From contig NZ_PENW01000031.1 in NCBI RefSeq assembly GCF_003144405.1, forward strand, positions 62,001-126,000: DNA of 64,000 nucleotides. The letters run 5' to 3'. Origin of the DNA: Proteus cibi. Lineage in GTDB: Bacteria > Pseudomonadota > Gammaproteobacteria > Enterobacterales > Enterobacteriaceae. This document shows, one piece after another, positions 8,772 through 18,924 of the stretch. The notes below the pieces were generated by a model, which saw only the letters and a list, made by a program, of their open reading frames with translations, ran no database searches and was not told where the DNA came from. Each line of letters starts with the position of its first letter. Position 1 is the first letter of the stretch. The position numbers and the translations under genes were made by a program.

Positions 8772-11660
8772 ATGGAAAATAAATCCGCACCGAAAGAGCC
8801 ATCGCTCGACACAACATATAATCCAGCAGAGATTGAACAACCTCTGTATCAGCATTGGGAAAAAAATGGCTATTTCAAAGCCAATGGCGATACAACGAAA
8901 GAAAGCTTCTGTATCGTGATCCCACCGCCAAACGTCACAGGTAGCCTACATATGGGTCATGCTTTCCAGCAGACCATTATGGATACCATGATCCGTTATC
9001 AGCGCATGCAAGGTAAAAACACCCTATGGCAGTCAGGTACTGACCATGCAGGTATCGCAACTCAAATGGTTGTTGAGCGTAAAATTGCCGCTGAAGAAGG
9101 TAAAAATCGTCATGACTATGGTCGTGATGCATTTATCGACAAAATTTGGGAATGGAAAGCGGAATCTGGTGGTAACATTTCTAACCAAATGCGTCGTTTA
9201 GGTAACTCTGTTGATTGGGAACGTGAACGTTTCACCATGGATGAAGGGTTATCTAAAGCGGTTAAAGAAGCTTTTGTTCGCTTACATAAAGAAGATCTCA
9301 TCTACCGTGGTAAACGCCTTGTAAACTGGGACCCTAAATTACACACCGCGATTTCTGATCTTGAAGTCGAAAACCGTGAAGTTAAAGGATCGATGTGGCA
9401 TCTGCGTTATCCTTTAGCCGATGGAGCAAAAACCGCTGAAGGTAAAGATTACCTTATTGTTGCAACAACACGTCCTGAAACCATGTTAGGGGATACTGGT
9501 GTTGCTGTTAACCCAGAAGATCCTCGCTATAAAGATTTAATTGGTAAAGAAATTATTCTACCAATCGTTAACCGTCGTATCCCTATTTTAGCGGACGAAC
9601 ACGCTGATATGGAAAAAGGTACAGGTTGCGTAAAAATCACCCCTGCTCACGACTTTAATGACTATGAAGTTGGACGTCGTCATCAATTGCCAATGATTAA
9701 TATCATGGACTTTGACGGCAATATCCGTGTGAGTGCAGAAGTCTTAGATACCAATGGTGTTGAATCTGACGTTTATAGCACTGAAATTCCAGCAGCCTAC
9801 CAAGGTATGGAACGCTTTGCTGCCCGTAAAGCCATGGTCGCTGAATTTGAACGTCTAGGTTTATTAGAAGAGATCAAGCCTCACGATTTAACCGTACCTT
9901 ACGGCGACCGTGGTGGTGTCGTTATCGAGCCTTTATTAACAGACCAATGGTATGTTCGCGCAGCGCCTTTAGCGAAGCCAGCTGTTGAGGCAGTTAAAAA
10001 TGGCGATATCCAATTTGTACCAAAACAGTACGAAAATATGTACTTCTCATGGATGAATGATATCCAAGATTGGTGTATTTCTCGTCAACTGTGGTGGGGT
10101 CACCGTATCCCAGCTTGGTATGACAACCAAGGCAACGTTTATGTGGGTCGTGACGAAGACGAAGTTCGTCGTGAAAACAATATCGCAGCTGATGTTGCAT
10201 TACGCCAAGATGAGGACGTACTGGATACCTGGTTCTCATCTGCACTATGGACATTCTCAACACTAGGCTGGCCTGAGAATACTGAAGCACTGAAAACATT
10301 CCATCCAACGAATGTCTTAGTCAGTGGATTCGATATTATATTCTTCTGGATCGCGCGCATGATCATGATGACCATGCACTTTATCAAAGATGAGGACGGT
10401 AAACCGCAAATTCCATTTAATACGGTTTATATGACAGGTCTTATTCGTGATGAAGAAGGTCAGAAGATGTCAAAATCCAAAGGTAATGTCCTTGATCCTC
10501 TGGATATGATCGACGGTATTTCATTAGAAAACCTGTTAGAAAAACGTACTGGTAATATGATGCAGCCACAAATGGCTGAAAAAATTGCTAAACGTACTCG
10601 CAAAGAGTTTCCAGAAGGGATCGAAGCACACGGTACAGATGCCCTACGCTTTACTTTAGCGGCATTAGCCTCTACGGGTCGTGATATCAATTGGGATATG
10701 AAACGTCTATCGGGTTACCGTAACTTCTGTAACAAGCTGTGGAACGCAAGCCGCTTTGTTCTGATGAATACAGAAGAGCAAGATTGTGGCTACCAAGGTG
10801 GTGAGATGACATACTCACTCGCCGACCGTTGGATCTTAGCGGAATTTAACAATACAGTTAAAGCCTATCGTGAAGCGTTAGACAATTATCGTTTCGATAT
10901 CGCTGCGGGTATTTTATATGAGTTCACTTGGAACCAATTCTGTGACTGGTATCTTGAGCTATCTAAACCTGCAGTCCACAAAGGCAATGATGCACAAAAA
11001 CGCGCAGCACGTCATACACTGATTGAAGTGTTAGAAGGCTTACTGCGTCTTGCGCATCCAATTATTCCATTTATCACAGAGACCATCTGGCAACGAGTGA
11101 AGGAAGTGAAAGGCATTGAAGGTGAAACCATCATGCTACAAGCTTTCCCTGAGTTCGATGCTTCGCTGGTGGATGAACACGCACTTAACGATCTTGAATG
11201 GATCAAAGAAGTGATTGTTGCGGTTCGTAATATTCGTGCTGAGATGAATATTGCTCCGGGTAAACCACTTGACGTTATCTTACGTGGTGCCGATGACAAC
11301 GCTAAACGCCGTGTTAGTGACAATATTGGTTTCTTAAAAGCCATGGGACGTTTAGCGGATATTCGTCCATTAGCAGAAGGTGAAGAAGCGCCATTATCAG
11401 TCACTAAACTGGTTAGCGGTGCAGAATTGCTGATCCCAATGGCTGGCTTTATCGATAAAGATGCAGAGCTTGCACGTTTAGATAAAGAACTGGAAAAAGT
11501 AGAGAAAGATATCACTACGTTAGACAGCAAATTATCTAACGATGGCTTTGTTAGCCGTGCGCCAGAAGCCGTTGTTGCTAAAGAGCGTGAACGCTTAGCA
11601 ACATGCTTAAGTGCCAAAGAGAAGCTAATCGCACAGAAAATCTCTATCGCCTCTTTATAA
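8772..11660 (+). CDS. valS: Valyl-tRNA synthetase
   Basis: This 962-residue class Ia synthetase charges tRNA-Val and edits misactivated threonine. The HIGH-type signature appears in [12 protein letters not shown] near residue 50 and KMSKSKG near 565. The editing domain CP1 lies between about 200 and 400. The anticodon-binding helical domain follows about residue 690, and a C-terminal coiled coil (from about 895) contacts the tRNA. It is about 11 residues longer than the E. coli enzyme (951) because of an N-terminal extension before [17 protein letters not shown]. Confidence 0.98.
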   Translation: MENKSAPKEPSLDTTYNPAEIEQPLYQHWEKNGYFKANGDTTKESFCIVIPPPNVTGSLHMGHAFQQTIMDTMIRYQRMQGKNTLWQSGTDHAGIATQMVVERKIAAEEGKNRHDYGRDAFIDKIWEWKAESGGNISNQMRRLGNSVDWERERFTMDEGLSKAVKEAFVRLHKEDLIYRGKRLVNWDPKLHTAISDLEVENREVKGSMWHLRYPLADGAKTAEGKDYLIVATTRPETMLGDTGVAVNPEDPRYKDLIGKEIILPIVNRRIPILADEHADMEKGTGCVKITPAHDFNDYEVGRRHQLPMINIMDFDGNIRVSAEVLDTNGVESDVYSTEIPAAYQGMERFAARKAMVAEFERLGLLEEIKPHDLTVPYGDRGGVVIEPLLTDQWYVRAAPLAKPAVEAVKNGDIQFVPKQYENMYFSWMNDIQDWCISRQLWWGHRIPAWYDNQGNVYVGRDEDEVRRENNIAADVALRQDEDVLDTWFSSALWTFSTLGWPENTEALKTFHPTNVLVSGFDIIFFWIARMIMMTMHFIKDEDGKPQIPFNTVYMTGLIRDEEGQKMSKSKGNVLDPLDMIDGISLENLLEKRTGNMMQPQMAEKIAKRTRKEFPEGIEAHGTDALRFTLAALASTGRDINWDMKRLSGYRNFCNKLWNASRFVLMNTEEQDCGYQGGEMTYSLADRWILAEFNNTVKAYREALDNYRFDIAAGILYEFTWNQFCDWYLELSKPAVHKGNDAQKRAARHTLIEVLEGLLRLAHPIIPFITETIWQRVKEVKGIEGETIMLQAFPEFDASLVDEHALNDLEWIKEVIVAVRNIRAEMNIAPGKPLDVILRGADDNAKRRVSDNIGFLKAMGRLADIRPLAEGEEAPLSVTKLVSGAELLIPMAGFIDKDAELARLDKELEKVEKDITTLDSKLSNDGFVSRAPEAVVAKERERLATCLSAKEKLIAQKISIASL

Positions 11661-11695
11661 GCACTTTCGTTTTAAAGACACTGAGATTGATAATG

Positions 11696-11721
11696 AAAAC
11701 CCGCGTTTATCGCGGGTTTTT
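11696..11721 (+). terminator. Terminator after valS
   Basis: AAAACCCGCG, a short loop and CGCGGGTTTTT form a classic intrinsic terminator 35 bases beyond the valS stop. Confidence 0.9.
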
Positions 11722-12023
11722 ACTTAGCTTTTTTCAGATAAAAAATAAAACCCTTTTTCACTCCATTTCTTATTATTCTCAGTGCTATTCTCGTTAATAT
11801 GCATTTCCATCATTTATTTCCGCTTAAATCTAATCATTCAATAAAATATAACCCTAGAAATAAAAAGAATAAGTAAGCAAAGAAAAAAGGTTAGCGGTTT
11901 ACAAACACGCTTAATCAATTAAGATAGTTTTTGTAGCCATCCGTGCTACTTTCAATGAAGAAGTTCCTTTCCGGTGCTCTCTCAATAAATAATCAAAAAA
12001 TATTCTACTAATAAGTGAAAACG
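11722..12023. other. Intergenic region upstream of the acetyltransferase gene
   Basis: About 300 AT-rich bases with no convincing open frame. They presumably hold the promoter of the next gene; no clear operator was recognised. Confidence 0.4.
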
Positions 12024-12545
12024 ATGAGTGCAACTATGACTGCAACCCAAACTATAACCTCAAGTATTGTTATCCGAGCAATTGAAGAAAAAGACAACGC
12101 AGGTATTGCACGCGTTATTCGTGAAGTCTCAGCCGAGCACGGTTTAACTGCCGATAAAGGCTTTGCTGTTGCTGATCCCATTCTAGATACTTTATATGAA
12201 GTTTATCATCAGCCACGCAGTGCTTACTGGGTTGTTGAGATGGATGGAGAAGTTGTTGGCGGTGGCGGTGTCGCACCACTTGCAGGTGGTGATGGCAAGA
12301 CTTGTGAATTACAAAAAATGTACCTTTCATCCAAACTACGAGGTAAAGGTATTGCAAAAAAAATCGTCCTACAATCTCTAGAATTTGGTAAAGAGCAAGG
12401 CTTTAGCCGTTGCTATTTAGAAACCACCGATATCTTAAAAGCGGCGGTTGGTTTATACGAAAAACTAGGATTCGAATTTATTGATGAAGCATTAGGCAAC
12501 ACTGGGCATAGTGATTGTGAAATCCGTATGGTGAAGCCACTTTAA
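12024..12545 (+). CDS. yjgM: GNAT-family N-acetyltransferase, YjgM-like
   Basis: This 173-residue single-domain GNAT protein uses acetyl-CoA to acetylate an amine; the substrate is unknown. The acetyl-CoA loop is [12 protein letters not shown] (about 102-113), preceded by the ELQKMYL strand. C-terminal [10 protein letters not shown] is the usual GNAT ending. A GTG at 12015 would add three residues; ATG 12024 is preferred, though the ribosome site is weak for either. The position just after valS agrees with E. coli yjgM, so the symbol rests on synteny plus recalled similarity. Confidence 0.75.
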   Translation: MSATMTATQTITSSIVIRAIEEKDNAGIARVIREVSAEHGLTADKGFAVADPILDTLYEVYHQPRSAYWVVEMDGEVVGGGGVAPLAGGDGKTCELQKMYLSSKLRGKGIAKKIVLQSLEFGKEQGFSRCYLETTDILKAAVGLYEKLGFEFIDEALGNTGHSDCEIRMVKPL

Positions 12546-12594
12546 GTGTTCTTGCAGTTCCCTACGTAAAAATAAATAAAATAAGTTCGATTTT

Positions 12595-12619
12595 ACCCGC
12601 ATTTTTATGCGGGTTTTTA
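12595..12619 (+). terminator. Terminator after the yjgM-like gene
   Basis: ACCCGCAT, a four-base loop and ATGCGGGT are followed by TTTT. Confidence 0.9.
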
Positions 12620-12965
12620 TTAACAATAAATAGCATCTATTAACACAAATTCTGTTTATCAAAATGATATAAATACAGTATATTTTTATGCTTATTTTCA
12701 CAATTAATTTCTTAATTAATTATCATCAAAATATTATCAATGATAATTTTTATCTTAAATTTTATTAAAACTCACAAGTTTAAATTGTTTTTCATTTCAC
12801 TCTAGATAATGAGAATCCCCTTCTTAAATAAAATATCATTTATCTTATTTTGTATTTTAAAAAAGAGATTTTTTTATATTGCTATTTATAGCTAATTTAA
12901 TATCTTTATGCAGATAAAGTCATGCGTTGGCTTTTATAACTCTAAAATTTAAAAGGAATTTTTTC
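12620..12965. other. AT-rich spacer upstream of the small lipoprotein gene
   Basis: 345 bases without a gene. It contains the palindromic ATTATCAATGATAAT near 12735 and a Fur-box-like site at 12805-12823. Confidence 0.5.
12805..12823 (+). promoter_or_regulatory. Possible Fur box
   Basis: GATAATGAGAATCCCCTTC matches the 19-bp Fur consensus GATAATGATAATCATTATC at 14 positions, mostly in the left part. It lies about 140 bases upstream of the small lipoprotein gene. In such AT-rich DNA chance matches are likely, so the call is tentative. Confidence 0.3.
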
Positions 12966-13133
12966 ATGAAAAACTTTGTTAAAATTGCACTTATTGCTTC
13001 TGTAATTACTGTAATGACTGGTTGTACAGGTAGCGTATACAATAAAGAAAAAGACTGTAACTACGACTACTTACTGCATCCAGCAGTTTCTATTTCTAAA
13101 ATCATTGGCGGTTGTGGCGACACAAGCAAATAA
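12966..13133 (+). CDS. yhfL: Small lipoprotein, YhfL-like
   Basis: This 55-residue lipoprotein precursor has signal MKNFVKIALIASVITV and a lipobox ending MTGC, so the mature form starts at Cys20 and has about 36 residues. The mature part contains DCNYDYLLHPAVSISK and IIGGCGD, a pattern I recall from the small enterobacterial lipoprotein YhfL, whose function is unknown. ATG 12966 follows AAAAGGAATTTTTTC; an upstream in-frame start lacks this site. It is probably anchored in a cell-envelope membrane. The symbol rests on remembered similarity. Confidence 0.7.
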   Translation: MKNFVKIALIASVITVMTGCTGSVYNKEKDCNYDYLLHPAVSISKIIGGCGDTSK

Positions 13134-13157
13134 GATTTAAGAAATAAACGTATTAAT

Positions 13158-13207
13158 AAACTACATTCTGACTTATTGTTGCTAAGAAAGAGTGTAGTTT
13201 TTATTTT
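13158..13207 (+). terminator. Terminator after the small lipoprotein gene
   Basis: AAACTACATTCT pairs with AGAGTGTAGTTT (two G-T pairs) around a 19-base loop, followed by a T-rich tail. Confidence 0.7.
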
Positions 13208-13793
13208 TCATGTCTTATATTTTACTTGTTTTTCGCAACTCTCATTTCTTTCTCATCATCATCATCATAAATCAGAGCTTAGTGTTTCCATTTCAATGCA
13301 AGATAGATTAAATTAACCATTAATGAAATCTATTTTAGGTAATCTTATATGACATATAACTACAAGATTATTATCGTCACGTTATTTTTATATTTATCTA
13401 ACTTTAGATTTTTATATTCAAAGAATAAAATTAAATATTTGGTTAAAAACAATGTTTCATATATGAAATATATAAAAATGTAGAGGTAATGAAAAATAGA
13501 ATTATTATAATTCTCTAAAAATTTAATATATACCTTAAGAAAATATAAAGTTAACTAAAAGAAGTATAATTTATCAATAAAATGAAAGACTATTACCCAT
13601 TCAATCAATACTCCTATTTATTTTCTTTTTTAAACATCATTCATTTTTTTTGAACACCATCAACAAATTCCCCCTATTTTGTTCATCTTGCGAACACATT
13701 ATGATCAGCTTCATTAAGAAATCGCAATAATCTGTATTACCTCCTTCTGTGTCTTGGTTATTGCGGTTTCTTTCCTAAACTCGGAGAACAATC
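13208..13793. other. Gene-free AT-rich region upstream of the pirin gene
   Basis: About 585 bases with no convincing coding sequence. It includes a short TCATCATCATCATCAT run near 13250-13267 and GAAC/GTTC inverted repeats at 13652-13695 that could be an operator for the pirin gene. Pirin genes often have a divergent LysR-type regulator, but none is present here. Confidence 0.5.
13681..13695. promoter_or_regulatory. Possible operator GTTC-N7-GAAC
   Basis: GTTC at 13681-13684 and GAAC at 13692-13695 form an inverted repeat, and a further GAAC lies at 13652-13655. The site is about 100 bases upstream of the pirin start. The cognate regulator is unknown. Confidence 0.3.
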
Positions 13794-14663
13794 ATGACTA
13801 TCAGACAGATTAATCATATTTATTCGGCGCCAAATTCACACTGGGTAGGTAATGGCTTTCCAGTCAGCACCTTATTTTCCTATCAGGAAAATGGTGAGAA
13901 ACATAGCCCGTTTCTGCTGATGGATTATGCTGAACCAACACTGTTTAAACCTGTTACCAATGCCCGTGGTGTCGGCGCGCATCCGCATCGTGGATTTGAA
14001 ACTGTGACAATCGCTTATCAAGGCGAAGTCTCTCACCATGACTCTAAAGGTCATGCCGGCACTATCGGTGCAGGTGATGTGCAATGGATGACCGCGGCTT
14101 CTGGCATTTTGCATAAAGAGTATCATTCTGAAAAAATGACCAAAGAGGGTGGTGTATTGGAAATGGTGCAACTTTGGGTGAATCTGCCGACAACGTACAA
14201 AATGACACAGCCTCGTTATCAGGCGCTGAAAGCAGAAGATATCCCTCACGTTGAATTACCAAATAACCAAGGTTATGTCAGAGTGATTGCGGGGGATTAC
14301 GCCAATACACAAGGTGTGGCAATGACCTACTCACCGCTAAATGTGTGGGATCTGCGTTTAAATCACGCGGGTGTGTCACATTACCGTATTCCTGAAGGTC
14401 ATAATGCAATGTTGTTTGTGGTAAAAGGAGCAATACATATCAATGACAGTGAAATTGCACGTCAACACGATATGGTGATGTTAGATAATCATGGCGATAC
14501 GCTGACATTAGAATCAATGGGTAACACCATTGTTTTAATTCTAACGGGTGAGCCGATTAATGAACCTATTGCAGGACAAGGGCCTTTTGTGATGAACACA
14601 CAAGAAGAGTTACAACAAGCTTTTGATGATTATGACAATGGCAAATTTGGTGTAATGGAGTAA
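13794..14663 (+). CDS. Pirin family protein
   Basis: This 289-residue bicupin has the pirin metal site: HPHRGFETVTI (about 62-72) gives two histidines and a later LHKEYHSE (about 103-110) supplies the other His and Glu. Pirins bind iron; bacterial members include quercetin 2,3-dioxygenases and, in Serratia, a protein reported to modulate pyruvate dehydrogenase. It stands alone with its own terminator. Length fits pirins of the 280-300 class rather than the shorter YhhW/YhaK. Substrate or partner cannot be told from sequence. Confidence 0.85.
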   Translation: MTIRQINHIYSAPNSHWVGNGFPVSTLFSYQENGEKHSPFLLMDYAEPTLFKPVTNARGVGAHPHRGFETVTIAYQGEVSHHDSKGHAGTIGAGDVQWMTAASGILHKEYHSEKMTKEGGVLEMVQLWVNLPTTYKMTQPRYQALKAEDIPHVELPNNQGYVRVIAGDYANTQGVAMTYSPLNVWDLRLNHAGVSHYRIPEGHNAMLFVVKGAIHINDSEIARQHDMVMLDNHGDTLTLESMGNTIVLILTGEPINEPIAGQGPFVMNTQEELQQAFDDYDNGKFGVME

Positions 14664-14686
14664 TGGCTTTCCCCTAAAACCAATAA

Positions 14687-14730
14687 CACCAGTCACAAAG
14701 CAATACGTTTGTGGCTGGTGCTATTATTTT
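14687..14730 (+). terminator. Terminator after the pirin gene
   Basis: CACCAGTCACAAA and TTTGTGGCTGGTG form a long stem (one G-T pair) followed by CTATTATTTT. It also faces the end of convergent rraB. Confidence 0.8.
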
Positions 14731-14771
14731 GCACTGATAAATCAAGTACAAGGGACAACATTTAGCAAAAA

Positions 14772-15206
14772 TTAATGTAAGCGTGATGACTTATCAGACT
14801 CTTCTTCTTCGCCGTCTTCGTCTTCACCTTCTTCATCATCATACTCTGCGTCAGGATCTTCAAAATAAGTCCCCCAACCATCGTAATAGACACCCATTTT
14901 TTCAGCTAAATTCATTAATTGCTCAACTTGGGCATCAATAAGTTCAGCATTCAAACCACTTTCACTTACCGCATCAAAACAAACTAGGATCTCACCTGAT
15001 TCGACTTCGATCTCCTCAGGCTCAGTCACTTCGTAGCCTAATTTAAAGACTTCAACTGCTGCTTTTTCTAGGGTTTCAAAATTTTCACAAGAAATATGGT
15101 GCTCAATGGCATACAGTGCATCAGGATCACTGCCATCTTCCAGTAATTCTTCAATAATAAGACGTGTTTCTTCACGTTGTTCTGCTAATTCTTTGCTGTC
15201 CGCCAT
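14772..15206 (-). CDS. rraB: Ribonuclease E inhibitor RraB
   Basis: This 144-residue RraB binds RNase E and inhibits or remodels the degradosome, changing decay of a subset of mRNAs. [21 protein letters not shown] and [13 protein letters not shown]-like segments and [13 protein letters not shown] match the family (E. coli 138). The C-terminal tail is a run of Asp and Glu. An upstream frame start exists, but the GGAG site lies 7 bases before the ATG of [10 protein letters not shown], so 15206 is chosen. It is a neighbour of argI, as in E. coli. Pnp, another RNA-decay protein, lies 22 kb away. Confidence 0.95.
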   Translation of the reverse strand: MADSKELAEQREETRLIIEELLEDGSDPDALYAIEHHISCENFETLEKAAVEVFKLGYEVTEPEEIEVESGEILVCFDAVSESGLNAELIDAQVEQLMNLAEKMGVYYDGWGTYFEDPDAEYDDEEGEDEDGEEEESDKSSRLH

Positions 15207-15335
15207 AATCATGCTCCGCAATAGTCTGAAAAGGTATCTTATTCATTCTCCCACAGGGCGAATCAACACTCCATACTTAATATGCTGCCCTTATCGCAGA
15301 CTGTTTAAATTAAAAGTTTTCCTTTAGGGGTTGAT

Positions 15336-15374
15336 GATGAATATTTATTGATATAAATTGAATATAAATTCAAT
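15336..15374 (+). promoter_or_regulatory. Tandem ARG boxes (ArgR operator) of argI
   Basis: Box 1 at 15336-15353 (core TGAATATTTATTGA) and box 2 at 15357-15374 (core TGAATATAAATTCA, a perfect palindrome) are 18-bp boxes separated by 3 bp. This is the geometry bound by the ArgR hexamer with arginine. They overlap the probable argI promoter (TTGATG at 15331, TATAAA at 15352) and lie just upstream of the ATG. ArgR is encoded at 60849. Confidence 0.9.
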
Positions 15375-15390
15375 AACAGGATATCACTCT

Positions 15391-16395
15391 ATGAACCCTT
15401 TTTATCAAAAATCATTCTTACGTTTACTTGATTTTTCACCTGCAGAGATTCAGCAACTGCTTACATTGTCAGCACAACTGAAAAAAGCCAAAAAATCAGG
15501 TCAAGAAATTCAATATCTTACTGGAAAAAACATCGCACTGATTTTTGAAAAAGATTCAACACGTACCCGTTGTGCATTTGAAGTTGCTGCCTTTGATCAA
15601 GGCGCTAGAGTGACTTATTTAGGGGGCGGAAGCCAAATTGGACATAAAGAATCGATAAAAGATACTGCTCGAGTATTAGGCCGTATGTATGAGGGTATTC
15701 AATATCGGGGTTACGGACAAAAAACGGTAGATGCCCTTGCCCAATATTCAGGCGTACCTGTTTGGAATGGTTTAACCAATGAATTTCACCCCACACAGTT
15801 ATTAGCCGATTTACTCACTATTACTGAACATCAAACCAAGCCGTTATCAGAAACTACCTTTGCTTACCTTGGTGATGCTCGTAATAACATGGGAAATACC
15901 ATGCTGGAAGCGGCTGCATTAACGGGTATGGATTTACGTCTAGTTGCACCTAAAGCATGTTGGCCAGAAGCAAGTTTAGTTGCTCAATGCCAAGAGATTG
16001 CCAAGAAAAATGGTGGAAATATCACGCTAACTGAAAATGTCGCTGAAGGCGTCAAAAACGCTGATTTTCTTTACACTGATGTTTGGGTTTCTATGGGCGA
16101 ACCCAAAGAAGTTTGGAAAGAGCGAATTGCTTTACTTAAGCCTTATCAGGTCAATATGGATGTCATTAAATTAACCGGCAATCCAGACGTTAAATTCCTT
16201 CACTGTTTACCCGCTTTTCATGACGAAGAAACAACGATGGGTAAAGCATTAGCGGAAGAATTTAACCTATATGGTGGTTTTGAAGTCACTGATGAGGTTT
16301 TTGAATCGAAACACAGCATTGTGTTTGATGAAGCCGAAAATCGTCTTCATACCATAAAAGCGGTGATGGTTGCGACCCTTGCAAATCCTTTCTAA
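15391..16395 (+). CDS. argI: Ornithine carbamoyltransferase
   Basis: This 334-residue enzyme makes citrulline from ornithine and carbamoyl phosphate in arginine synthesis. The carbamoyl-phosphate loop is KDSTRTRC (about 54-61) and the ornithine-binding motif [10 protein letters not shown] is near 270. A TTG start at 15358 would lie inside the ArgR operator; ATG 15391 behind ACAGGA gives exactly the E. coli length and is chosen. It is a monocistronic unit with its own terminator, repressed by ArgR at the two upstream boxes. It is paralogous to PyrB encoded just downstream. Confidence 0.97.
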   Translation: MNPFYQKSFLRLLDFSPAEIQQLLTLSAQLKKAKKSGQEIQYLTGKNIALIFEKDSTRTRCAFEVAAFDQGARVTYLGGGSQIGHKESIKDTARVLGRMYEGIQYRGYGQKTVDALAQYSGVPVWNGLTNEFHPTQLLADLLTITEHQTKPLSETTFAYLGDARNNMGNTMLEAAALTGMDLRLVAPKACWPEASLVAQCQEIAKKNGGNITLTENVAEGVKNADFLYTDVWVSMGEPKEVWKERIALLKPYQVNMDVIKLTGNPDVKFLHCLPAFHDEETTMGKALAEEFNLYGGFEVTDEVFESKHSIVFDEAENRLHTIKAVMVATLANPF

Positions 16396-16410
16396 AATAC
16401 ATAATCATGC

Positions 16411-16450
16411 AAAACACCTATTTTTTATTTATGAAAAAATAGGTGTTTTC
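16411..16450 (+). terminator. Terminator after argI
   Basis: AAAACACCTATTTTTT and AAAAAATAGGTGTTTT form a perfect 16-bp stem with a 7-base loop, followed by TTTC. Confidence 0.85.
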
Positions 16451-16520
16451 TTCGTTTTACCTCAAGCTTATTGATTTTTAAATTAAAAAAAATTTTTTTG
16501 CAAAAAACAAAAGCAAACGC

Positions 16521-16548
16521 TTGCGCACAACACTAAGATGCGTATAAT
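16521..16548 (+). promoter_or_regulatory. pyrBI operon promoter
   Basis: TTGCGC (16521-16526) and TATAAT (16543-16548) are separated by 16 bases. Transcription would start near 16555, ahead of the leader peptide. Confidence 0.75.
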
Positions 16549-16573
16549 GCGCCACAATTTGTCAGGAGGAAAG

Positions 16574-16744
16574 ATGAAACAGCGCCTATTCCAATTAGTA
16601 ACAAAAACAAGCACCTTAACTGGTCGCAAGCGCATTCTCTTTTTTCCAATAGCCCAATTTTTTAAAACCCCTCTTATTGAGGGGTTTTTTTTGGCCTATA
16701 AAAAACCATCTATCGCACAATTCATCGCTAAAGGAGAACTCTAA
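16574..16744 (+). CDS. pyrL: pyrBI leader peptide PyrL
   Basis: ATG 16574 behind a near-perfect AGGAGGAAAG opens a 56-codon leader. It starts [15 protein letters not shown], is translated through the attenuator, and stops at TAA overlapping the pyrB ATG by one base (TAATG). In the pyrBI system low UTP stalls polymerase in U-rich tracts (here at about 16635-16645), letting the ribosome catch up and block terminator formation. The longer frame from 16538 begins inside the -10 box and is not used. The peptide itself is not expected to have a function. Confidence 0.85.
   Translation: MKQRLFQLVTKTSTLTGRKRILFFPIAQFFKTPLIEGFFLAYKKPSIAQFIAKGEL
16635..16692 (+). terminator. UTP-sensing attenuator of pyrBI
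   Basis: A U-rich pause tract (TTCTCTTTTTTCC) precedes AAAACCCCTC / GAGGGGTTTTTTTT at 16664-16692, an intrinsic terminator within the pyrL frame. This is the arrangement of the E. coli pyrBI attenuator. Confidence 0.88.
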
Positions 16745-17679
16745 TGACTAATCCGCTCTACCAAAAGCATATTATCTCCATCAATGATCTGGACAGGGAA
16801 GATTTGGAGTCTGTTCTTCACGTTGCTAACAAACTAAAACAGCAACCTAATAACGAATTGTTGAAAGACAAAGTGATTGCGAGCTGCTTTTTTGAAGCAT
16901 CAACACGTACTCGCTTATCATTTGAAACAGCTATTCACCGTTTAGGTGCATCAGTTGTCGGTTTTTCTGATGGAAGCAACACATCCTTGGGGAAAAAAGG
17001 CGAAACATTAGCAGATACTATTTCGGTTCTTCGCACTTACGCGGATGCCATTGTTATTCGCCATCCTCAAGAAGGTGCAGCGCGTTTAGCTTCTGAGTTT
17101 GCGGGTGATATTCCCGTACTTAATGCAGGAGATGGTGCCAACCAACATCCAACACAGACTTTACTGGATTTGTTTACCATTCAAGAGACACAGGGTCGCT
17201 TAGATAATCTCAATATCGCGATGGTTGGTGACTTAAAATATGGCAGAACAGTGCATTCACTGGCACAAGCATTAGCGAAGTTTAAAGGCAATCATCTCTA
17301 TTTTATCGCCCCTAAAGTACTTGCGATGCCAGAGCATATCCTTCACTTGCTGGAAGAAAATGGCGTTGAATATAGCCAACATGAAACCTTAGATGAAGTG
17401 ATGCCAGAACTGGATATTCTCTATATGACACGAGTACAGAAAGAGCGTTTAGATCCATCTGAATACGCGAATGTAAAAGCACAATTTGTTTTAACTAGCG
17501 CAGATTTAGTGAATGTAAAAGACAACCTCAAGATCTTACATCCACTCCCACGTATTGATGAAATTACGACAGATGTAGATAAAACCCCTTACGCTTATTA
17601 TTTCCAACAAGCAGGCAACGGCATCTACGCACGTCAGGCATTACTTGCCTTAGTTCTGAATAAAAACTTAGTTCTTTAA
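16744..17679 (+). CDS. pyrB: Aspartate carbamoyltransferase catalytic subunit
   Basis: This 311-residue catalytic chain joins carbamoyl phosphate and aspartate to form carbamoyl aspartate, the committed step of pyrimidine synthesis. The carbamoyl-phosphate site is [12 protein letters not shown] (about 49-60); [10 protein letters not shown] (about 134-143) and HPLPRIDEI near 265 are active-site segments. With PyrI it forms the C6R6 holoenzyme, allosterically controlled by CTP and ATP. The start overlaps the pyrL stop, with AAAGGAG upstream. Confidence 0.98.
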   Translation: MTNPLYQKHIISINDLDREDLESVLHVANKLKQQPNNELLKDKVIASCFFEASTRTRLSFETAIHRLGASVVGFSDGSNTSLGKKGETLADTISVLRTYADAIVIRHPQEGAARLASEFAGDIPVLNAGDGANQHPTQTLLDLFTIQETQGRLDNLNIAMVGDLKYGRTVHSLAQALAKFKGNHLYFIAPKVLAMPEHILHLLEENGVEYSQHETLDEVMPELDILYMTRVQKERLDPSEYANVKAQFVLTSADLVNVKDNLKILHPLPRIDEITTDVDKTPYAYYFQQAGNGIYARQALLALVLNKNLVL

Positions 17680-17692
17680 TAAGGAGCACACC

Positions 17693-18151
17693 ATGACACA
17701 TGATCACAAACTAAAAGTTGAAGCTATCAAACGTGGGACTGTTATTGATCATATTCCAGCGCAGGTGGGCTTTAAAATTCTCTCCTTGTTTCGTTTAACA
17801 GAAACTGATGAAAGAATAACAGTAGGTTTTAATTTACCTTCAGAAAATTTAGGTAAGAAAGACTTAATTAAAATCGAAAATGTCTTTTTAACCTCTGAGC
17901 AAGCAAACCGTTTAGCGATGTATGCACCGCAAGCAACTGTAAATATTATCGATGATTATCAAGTCGTTAATAAGATGGCATTAAGCTTGCCTGAACTACT
18001 TGAAGATGTGGTGCCTTGTCCTAATAGCAACTGTATTAGCCATAACGAGCCAGTACAAAGTAGTTTTCGTGTCAAAAAACTGGCCTCAGATGTTGTATTA
18101 ACCTGCAAGTACTGTGAAAAAGAGTTCGAACGCCACGCGGTTATTCGTTAA
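17693..18151 (+). CDS. pyrI: Aspartate carbamoyltransferase regulatory subunit
   Basis: This 152-residue regulatory chain has an N-terminal nucleotide-binding domain and a C-terminal zinc domain. The zinc cysteines are CPNSNC (about 109-114) and CKYC (about 138-141), which bridge to PyrB. It conveys CTP/UTP inhibition and ATP activation. It lies 13 bases after pyrB, behind AAGGAG, and is the last gene of the operon. Confidence 0.98.
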   Translation: MTHDHKLKVEAIKRGTVIDHIPAQVGFKILSLFRLTETDERITVGFNLPSENLGKKDLIKIENVFLTSEQANRLAMYAPQATVNIIDDYQVVNKMALSLPELLEDVVPCPNSNCISHNEPVQSSFRVKKLASDVVLTCKYCEKEFERHAVIR

Positions 18152-18159
18152 TTCTTTTG

Positions 18160-18190
18160 ACTATCTGCTCGCAAGAGCAGATAGTTTTTT
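18160..18190 (+). terminator. Terminator after pyrI
   Basis: ACTATCTGCTC, GCAA tetraloop and GAGCAGATAGT are followed by TTTTT. Confidence 0.92.
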
Positions 18191-18475
18191 ATAAAAATAG
18201 AATAATAACCTCTTAAGATCCCCAATACTATTTTCACTAAAAATAGAAATAGTCTATTTTCTCTTTTTTATAAAAAATATTGCTATAATTTCACCATTTT
18301 GGTGGATTAAAAATAGCGTCAAAACGCAAAAAAACTCTACGTTCATTTTCTTTTTATCTGCATAGACTTTATGATAAAGCCTGATATCTATCATATTGCT
18401 AATACTATCCGCTGGCTATAATGGCAACGTGCTAACCCAACGTTAGCGTCAATCTTATAAAAACAGGAGTTATAC

Positions 18476-18862
18476 ATGTCTTACGAGATTAATACCGAAA
18501 AAGCCCCTGCAGCGATCGGCCCTTATGTGCAAGGTGTTGATTTAGGTAATTTAGTCATTACATCAGGTCAATTACCTGTTGATCCGGCTACAGGTGAATT
18601 TGTTTCTGACAATGCAGCAGAACAAGCACGTCAATCTTTAGAAAACGTGAAAGCGATTATTGAAAAAGCGGGTTTAACTGTCGCTAATATTATTAAAACT
18701 ACTGTTTTCGTTAAAGATTTAAACGATTTTGGTACAATCAATGCCGCTTATGAAGCTTTCTTTAAAGAGCATAACGCTGCATTCCCAGCACGTTCTTGTG
18801 TCGAGGTTGCACGTTTACCAAAAGATGCAAAAGTAGAAATCGAAGTTATCGCTATCCGTTAA
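18476..18862 (+). CDS. ridA: 2-iminobutanoate/2-iminopropanoate deaminase RidA
   Basis: This 128-residue trimeric YjgF/YER057c/UK114 protein hydrolyses reactive enamine/imine intermediates released by PLP enzymes such as threonine dehydratase, protecting other PLP enzymes. The family features are the N-terminal GPYVQGV, an inner ITSGQLPVDP, and a C-terminal PARSCVEVARLPKDAKVEIE block with the conserved Arg near 105. ATG is preceded by ACAGGAG. Located between pyrI and nrdD as in the E. coli neighbourhood; the 285-base upstream spacer contains a TATAAT near 18284. Confidence 0.97.
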   Translation: MSYEINTEKAPAAIGPYVQGVDLGNLVITSGQLPVDPATGEFVSDNAAEQARQSLENVKAIIEKAGLTVANIIKTTVFVKDLNDFGTINAAYEAFFKEHNAAFPARSCVEVARLPKDAKVEIEVIAIR

Positions 18863-18886
18863 TTTCGTCTCAATAGCAAGCTATAA

Positions 18887-18924
18887 AAAAGCAAAGGTCT
18901 CTTTATGAGCACTTTGCTTTTTTT
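18887..18924 (+). terminator. Terminator after ridA
   Basis: AAAAGCAAAG and CTTTGCTTTTTTT form the stem, with a partly paired middle. Confidence 0.75.

Noticed and set aside
10057-10387. Several 69-104-codon frames overlapping valS
   Set aside because: They are alternative-frame shadows of the strongly conserved synthetase gene.
13250-13267. TCATCATCATCAT run as a regulatory repeat
   Set aside because: Short, unflanked by any gene start within 500 bases, and could be simple slippage.
16538-16573. N-terminal extension of PyrL starting at 16538
   Set aside because: This ATG precedes the likely transcription start and overlaps the -10 box; the near-perfect ribosome site is at 16564-16573.
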